Assembly: GCA_022393335.1 (NCBI GenBank)
Contig: JAJEKB010021351.1
Span: 1-64,000 of the forward strand
Reading direction: 5' to 3'
DNA from: Macrotrachela quadricornifera
Lineage: Eukaryota > Rotifera > Eurotatoria > Philodinida > Philodinidae
Length of the DNA stretch: 64,000 nucleotides
Of this stretch, positions 58,320 to 64,000 are shown in pieces. The number at the start of each line of letters is the position of its first letter. Position 1 is the first letter of the stretch. The position numbers were made by a program, and so were the translations under genes. The notes beneath the pieces are model-generated. The model searched no databases and was not told the DNA's origin. It saw nothing but the letters and a program-made list of their open reading frames with translations.

Positions 58320-59190
58320 TGAATTAGAAATGTAACACCAGATCTGAACAGAAATAGAATAAAATGTTCTCCACGAATCATCCACAGAACTGCACGAAAA
58401 TTAAAATTAAAATAGTTTAACACGAAAAACTCTCAAAAATTAACAAGTAGTATAAAATTAGAGTAATTTGTATTAAAGAATTGACAATGAAATTTCGAAT
58501 TAGAAAAGAAGCAAACAACTGAAAAGAGAACAGAATAGTAAATACAGATTTTAGTGGCAAATTGACTTTAGAATCATTTCAAAACAAAAGAAATGATGAT
58601 ATTTGGGCAGAAGAAGATGAAACTGTACTATCAGCTTTGATCAATGCACCAACAAGTCAATTTCAAAAAGGAATCAGTTTTTGGGGTGTCATTTCATCCT
58701 TGGACTTATTCCTGCTCATGGACCAATTAGTTTTATGAAATGGCTATATCAACAATAATTACAAGTAGAAAAGAGCAAACAAATGCATTTAACAAGTGAT
58801 TTATATGCAAAAATTTTAATACAAGAAGTGGCACCAGCAATAAAACAAGTATTTAAAAATATTGGTGTGATGTCGATCTTTCAAGATGATCAAGATAGCA
58901 AACACAGGACGATGATTATGAAGAATACTGTTGATTCTTTATTTGGCGAACGCATTTATCCCGAGATAGGTGATGCAAAATTAGCTGATATTTGGCCAAT
59001 TGAAAACGTATGGGGTGCAATTAAGGAAAAACTGAGAGGACAACAATTTGATAATGAATTCAAATTGATAAATCAAATAGTACAACATTAGAGAATATTT
59101 GCTGCGAAAAAATGTTGCCAAATGATGGAAGGAATACCTACTCGACTGAAGCTAATGATAGATCATGATGAAGAACAAATAGTATAACTA
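58320..59190 (+). pseudogene. Tc1/IS630-like transposase, decayed catalytic part
   Basis: Frames give FSGKLTLESFQNKRNDDIWAEE, then FWGVIS, then after a 1-bp shift GLIPAHGPISFMKWLYQQ. A long open frame at 58783-59091 follows, with SIFQDDQDSKHRT (second catalytic Asp) and DIWPIENVWGAIKEKL (the PIENVWG-x-IK block holding the third acidic residue). This is the DDE_3/Tc1-IS630 catalytic domain. Stops and shifts disrupt it, and the DNA-binding part is unrecognisable at 58320-58560. It may be the same family as the N-terminal fragment at 49623. Confidence 0.75.
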
Positions 59191-59470
59191 CTCATGAATG
59201 CTTGTTTTTTGACTGTTTAAAAGAAATTTCGATTTGTAAAACTGTTTTCGAGCACTATTTTTCATGTGACCTCATAACCAAGTGCTAAAAATATACTCAG
59301 GTATTTCAAAAAATATTTCGGTAACAATAAGAAATAGAAAGCTGACATTGTAGCATACAGTAGATTTCGACATCTAGTATGTATACACTGCAAATATTAG
59401 CCTCTTCGACTTTAAGAACGTAAGAAAAAAATATTGCACGAGTCGATCAAAATGTGTGCCACACCCTTTG

Positions 59471-60153
59471 TTCTCCGAAATCGATTCAGTAACCACTCAA
59501 TCTTTGAATATATTCGATACACAAATATTTTAGAAAGTAAGAGAAAATGTTAAATAGTGTTGTCTTCAAATCAAATATATCATGAATTCTATCATACATG
59601 AAATTTTATCGCAGTTACGATTGTAATAAGATAATCAACGATGCACTTATACATGACTATGACATAGTTATTAAAAATAGGCTTGACACAATTAAAATGA
59701 AAAGATCTGACACTTATTGTTTGATATATTATCGTTGTAATTTCAACATTTTATTTTATCTTTAAAAAAAAACCGATACTTTACCATCAGTTATATTCAG
59801 CTAGAAAAAATTCACAAGTGTTGTACTTCTATTATTTAATATATTTCTTAAATGTATAACAGAAAAAAAACTTAACAAAAGTCACAAGAAATAATTAGTT
59901 TTAACATTTTTTTAGTTTTTCAAGTGCATCATTACTTTTTTGTTGATGTTCTAACTAATATTCCAACAATAAGTTCTCTATTCTTAAATACCCATGTTTT
60001 CTTTGCATTTTTTTTCCAATTCTTGAATACTATTTGTGACAAATAATCTTTGTTTCCAATCATTAATATTCATTGATAGTGCCTGAGATGTCATATGAGT
60101 CAATACACCTTGCTTATCATTAGTATAGACAAGAACTGGAATATGATTTAACT
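59471..60153. repeat. Segmental duplicate of 48503-49222
   Basis: The partner of the copy at 48503-49222 in direct orientation; it begins near TCGATTCAGTAACCACTCAA and runs into the protease coding end. See the other copy for the difference in the 28-bp tandem unit. Confidence 0.85.
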
Positions 60154-62117
60154 GATAAGTGTTCAAGAAATGTAATAAATTTAGTGCATTCTTTCCTTCA
60201 TCTTGATAATAACCACGACAGATTATTTGAAATGTTGATGATGTTTTTATTTTATTCATATGTTTCAATAGATGCCTTTCTGCTTGTGACATCGATTCAT
60301 AAAAATCAATTTTAACATTTTTGCTACTTGTTAAATTTTTCTTCACTTTAGCATTTTCGTCATTCCTTTTGTCGATCCAAAGAATAAACGACATTGGAGA
60401 TTCATCTCTAAGTGATATATTGTTCTGTTGCACATTTTTCTTAACTGATAATCGTGATGCGTTCCATGCCTTAAAGGCAATTATCACTCCACCGACATAT
60501 ATTGAATCAAAATAATTAAATTTATCATTTGATTTCCAAAAAAATTTGCAATCGAAAAATGGAAAAGGATAGTTTGATGGAATACAACATCCCTTGCCTT
60601 TATCAACATTCCAATCGTATTTATTGTCAATATTTATTATTCTTCGATTACCAGAGGCCCTCTCTCCGAAAACCTGTAAGGAATGTAAATCGTGACAATA
60701 TTTTGGATCGCACATATAATCATAAGGAATATAACAATAGCCATGATCACCCTAAAGCAAAATAATGGATCAATATATAACTGTAACAGTTAAAAAAAAA
60801 TACTGATTGATAGAGAATTTCAAGCAATATCAGAATTTGTGATTGCTTTCTAATAAAATTTTTTTTTACATCAGAAGAATAAATTCAAAAAAGCAGAACT
60901 ACAAGACGAGTGAAATATGTACATTTTTGGTAATTGTCAATTGACAATATGTTCACTCTATTCAAATATTCTTTTCGATAAATGAATATAAGAAAAGAAA
61001 TAAATATACATGTCCACAGAGAATTTTAAGCTCTATCAAAATTTACTATTACTTTTTTCCAAAAGATAATTATGGAATGATGAAAGACCTAAGAAACTAA
61101 TTATTATGACATTGACAAAATCAAGTCTGTGAAAATCTCAATATGAGAAGTGTCTTCATTAAACTCAAGTTTTATTAATAATACATAGATTCAGACAAAA
61201 ATGTATAGATGTAGGCTCCTAGAAAAATCTACACACTTTCACAATCTATCATTTTTTTTCAAGAAATACACTTTTATGGTAATATTATCCACAAAATACA
61301 GTGTCTAATTTTTTTTTCTTGGAGTAAATAATAGCAGAAGAAATAACAATTAGAGAGAAAAACTGATTTATTGTTATTTTGTTATACAAAAAGGAAAAGT
61401 TAGAAATTTCTTGGATTATCTCGCTGTTTCATTCATCTCTCATATAGTTGTTCTATAAAACAATATTAGTTATTTTTGATGATAGGCAACAAACATAAAA
61501 AAGAATTCAATAAATCAAAATCATACTCACCCAGTTTTCACCCCATGAATTTCTAACAATGAAACATCTTGATGCATCGCTGTATCCTACGGCTAACATC
61601 GCATGGTATCGATGCTGATCATGGTATGCTTCAGTCTGTGGTTGTGGCATTGGCACACGTCCTTCATTTTCTTCTGCGTCGCAAAACGATTGAAATATTT
61701 CAATACCAAATAAAAATGGGTATCCTTCAGCTAGACATGTTCTCATTTCATTTAAATCTACTTTTACACCCTCGGCTTTCACTGTACGATAGTTATAAGC
61801 TTCCGTATAACAATAAGATGATGGTTTTCTATTGACGTTTTCTGCAGTGTATGGCCACATTTCTTCTTTGCAACAACCGAATTTACTCAACGCTTCGATA
61901 GTACTATGAATATAAGTACCCCTATCCGTTAAGAAAAGTTCCTTGTAGCCATCTATTGAGCGACTGGTGTAGTATATAAATAAGCGACTAACATCTACAT
62001 GTATCCGTTTATTTTTCATTATTAAAAACTCACATGCACCTATTAAAAACAAAATATTTTTGAAGTATTGATGAAAATAATTATACTCAAATCATACCTG
62101 CTACTGCATTAGCAACA
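59984..62117 (-). CDS. C1-family (papain-like) cysteine protease, start exon missing (copy 2)
   Basis: Three exons: 62117-62098 (20 nt), 62039-61531 and 60751-59984. They join in frame and encode 432 residues counting the split first codon. The tiny exon reads T-GTT-GCT-AAT-GCA-GTA-GCA-G and completes the active-site cysteine split over an intron (C-VANAVAG). The next exon continues GACEFLIMK and holds the catalytic His (QHRYHAMLAVGYSD) and Asn (FIVRNSWGENW); the last exon starts GDHGYCYIPYDYM, closing the papain fold. About 230 residues follow with no family I know (Lys-rich, IICRGYYQDEGKNALNLL, QLNHIPVLVYTNDK), possibly a receiver- or TIR-like alpha/beta fold. The exon with the propeptide and oxyanion-hole Gln is absent upstream, where a mariner sits; the matching exon occurs at 51160-51356. 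Probably non-functional unless trans-arranged by misassembly. Confidence 0.8.
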
Positions 62118-62497
62118 CTAAAATGAAAAGAAAACAGAAAGAAGCAGTTTAATAAGTACAGATGAATCAAATATCAATATAGGATGAATTAAAACATACT
62201 GAAAGTCCTTCATATGTCATATAAATATGTTCAGAGAACAATAGTTAGCATATTATAATGGGTGATTATTTAACAGAGAATAAAGATTGGCAAAATTTAC
62301 GATACCCTATTGAAAAACTATGTCTGTCTGTCGTAATATGAACTGAAGTATTTCATGTTATGATAGATATTGGGACAATTTAACTAATGAATGATCGAAG
62401 ATTTTTTGGACGAAATTTTGAAAACCAAAACATATGTAAAAGCTATAGAAAAAGGACTGTTTGTATCGATTAAATGACTTGTCTCATTCTCTATCTA
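62118..62497. other. Flank between protease copy 2 and mariner
   Basis: No protease start exon is visible. It contains the repeat at 62393-62495 that is shared in inverted form with 50510-50600. Confidence 0.5.
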
Positions 62498-63695
62498 CTT
62501 AAGTCTGACCAAAAGTTCGTTCACTGCTATTGGCAATTTTATGAACCAATTGAGAATGAAGAATTTTTTGCATGAATAAATAGTGAAATGTCTCATCTGT
62601 AATAACATATACAGTAACTCTATTTTGGACTTAGTTATAGTATCTCTTTCAGATATGCTTTAATTCGAACTAAAAAAATTTTCAAAAATAGATAACGAAT
62701 ATAATCGATACCATATAAAAATTCAACGTACTTTGAGAATAAATCCAAAGACAACTTATGAAGAACTTGCAACAGCTTTGGGACCTAATGCTTCAACATA
62801 TCGTACAGTTGTTAAGTGGGCAAAGCATTTCCATGAAGGGAAAGAAGATGTCAATGGTTAACCTCGGTTTCTCATGGTACAATAGAACGAATTATCCACG
62901 ACTGTCTCAAGATGAGAAAGGTTATATCACGTTGGGTGCCTCATCAACTGACTAATGAATAAAAGCAACAACCAGTTAAACTTTGTTGTGAAAACTTGGC
63001 AAAATTTTGTGATGGTTCCTGGTGATTATGTGATATTATAACCAGTGATAAGACGTGGATTTACTATCGACAGCTTCATCACAAGTCAAAAAACTCAAGC
63101 TGGGTTGACGAAAGTGAATCACCAACTAGTATAGTTCGTGGAAATAAATTTGAACCAAAAAATTTATTTTGTATATTCTTTAAATTAAATGGTCCTGTTT
63201 TGATACATGGTATTGATGAAGGCTAGACTATCGATCGCAACTATTATATTGAAAATTTCCTCAAGCCTGTTGTCAAGGAAATATGGAATCAAAGAAAGTC
63301 AGTAGATACAAAAGGTACAAAATTGCTTCACGGCAATACTCGACCCCATGTTCATTCTGATGTTATTAATTATTTAACAGAAGAAGGTATCAATATAGTG
63401 CCTCATCCACCATATTCACCTGACCTTGCTCCATGTGATTATTGATTAAATGATTGCATCAAGCGTAATTTAACTGATCAACCAAATGAAAAATCATTAG
63501 CTCGTGCGGTATTCAAGGTGATGAAAATTATTTCCAAAGAAGAATATAAAAAAACTTTTGACAAACTATTAGAAAGGATGGAACTTTGTATAAATAATCA
63601 TCGTGACTATTTTGAACGTTCAATCAAATAAAACTGGAACTTTCTCTTTATCTTCATATTTTTTTAAAGTGCACGAACTTTTGGTCAAACCTAAG
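62498..63695 (+). mobile_element. mariner element, complete ends, inactive
   Basis: 1198 bp flanked by TA (62496-62497 and 63696-63697). The 27-bp terminal repeats are CTTAAGTCTGACCAAAAGTT... on the left and, read from the right, CTTAGGTTTGACCAAAAGTT..., with few differences. Length, TA target and transposase type fit mariner/Tc1. Confidence 0.9.
62640..63631 (+). pseudogene. mariner transposase, decayed (DD34D type)
   Basis: Recognisable blocks over shifted frames: TYEELATALGPNASTYRTVVKWAKHF (helix-turn-helix), SDKTWIYY with the first catalytic Asp, and a long frame KPVVKEIWNQRKS...LLHGNTRPHVHSD...HPPYSPDLAPCDY, then ELCINNHRDYFERSI. The second catalytic Asp (normally LLHDN) is Gly here; 34 residues separate it from the Asp of APCDY, giving the mariner DD34D spacing. 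Several stops are present, including TGA for the usual Trp after DY. Inactive. Confidence 0.88.
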
Positions 63696-64000
63696 TAAAT
63701 ATGTTTAGATTCAAATTCTTTATCCGATTTTCCGATGAATACCTTGCTAGACGTCGAAAACTCAATAAAATGCTTATGACTCTGGAAAAAAGACCTAATA
63801 GCACGAATCGTTGCAAACTTCACATAGTCTCATCGAGTACTGCTCAGTGATAAAATATTAGCTCGAATCGATGATATCAGTTGGTAAGGTTTCCTCGTAA
63901 AGTTGTTAGAGTATACATACTATAGCTTACTCTTACTAAAGTAATTAATGAGAATTCTCCTAACCTAAATCTAATTCACAGTCAAATTGGCAAAATTACA
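63696..64000. other. Window end, nothing recognised
   Basis: AT-rich flank of the mariner; no gene or repeat seen. Confidence 0.4.

Noticed and set aside
61569..61835. Plus-strand 88-codon frame
   Set aside because: Antisense shadow of the protease exon holding the catalytic His and Asn.
1..64000. CRISPR arrays, bacterial operons and ribosome-binding sites
   Set aside because: The window is eukaryotic; no spaced direct-repeat array or operon structure is present.

Overview
The window looks like nuclear DNA of a small invertebrate, most probably a bdelloid rotifer. Genes are intron-bearing, with GT-AG introns mostly 50-80 bp long, in a strongly AT-rich background. They encode metazoan proteins (FEM-1 ankyrin protein, calpain-15-like protease, rhodopsin-type GPCR, DEG/ENaC channel fragment) beside genes of bacterial or fungal flavour (GH76 mannanase-like enzyme, Dug3-like amidotransferase, bacterial-type papain-fold protease). 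Several membrane-anchored NHL propellers, ADP-ribosyltransferase-like proteins and many small decayed DNA transposons also fit bdelloids. The assignment is inference from gene content; no rRNA or mitochondrial marker is present.

Layout. 0-2 kb: decayed piggyBac element with a palindromic 3' terminus. 3-8 kb: two tandem minus-strand genes for type II membrane proteins with a six-bladed NHL propeller; their propeller exons have identical lengths. 10.5-15.3 kb: an R-S-E type ADP-ribosyltransferase, a small MITE-like repeat, and an eight-exon secreted GH76 enzyme. 16.4-21.7 kb: repeat-rich, with a foldback element, a retroelement-like repeat carrying a 35-bp minisatellite, and a non-autonomous hAT-like element with a perfect 8-bp target duplication. 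21.7-32.3 kb: calpain-15-like protease, orphan GPCR, a third NHL membrane protein and a FEM-1 homologue. 35-43 kb: GNAT acetyltransferase, a PARP-like/zinc-ribbon protein containing an assembly artefact, and a Dug3-like glutamine amidotransferase. 43-48.5 kb: almost empty. 48.5-63.7 kb: transposon-rich, with two incomplete copies of a C1-family cysteine protease gene, Tc1/IS630-like and MULE remnants, two foldback elements, a DEG/ENaC fragment and a complete-ended but dead mariner.

The genes do not form one pathway. Themes are cell-surface recognition (NHL propellers, GPCR, channel fragment), protein modification and turnover (ADP-ribosylation, FEM-1/CUL2 ubiquitination, calpain, papain-like protease), and enzymes of likely foreign origin. 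Exon structures of the multi-exon genes were built by hand; for the three NHL genes, GH76, calpain, FEM-1 and the second C1 protease copy the reading frame stays intact across all junctions, which strongly supports them.
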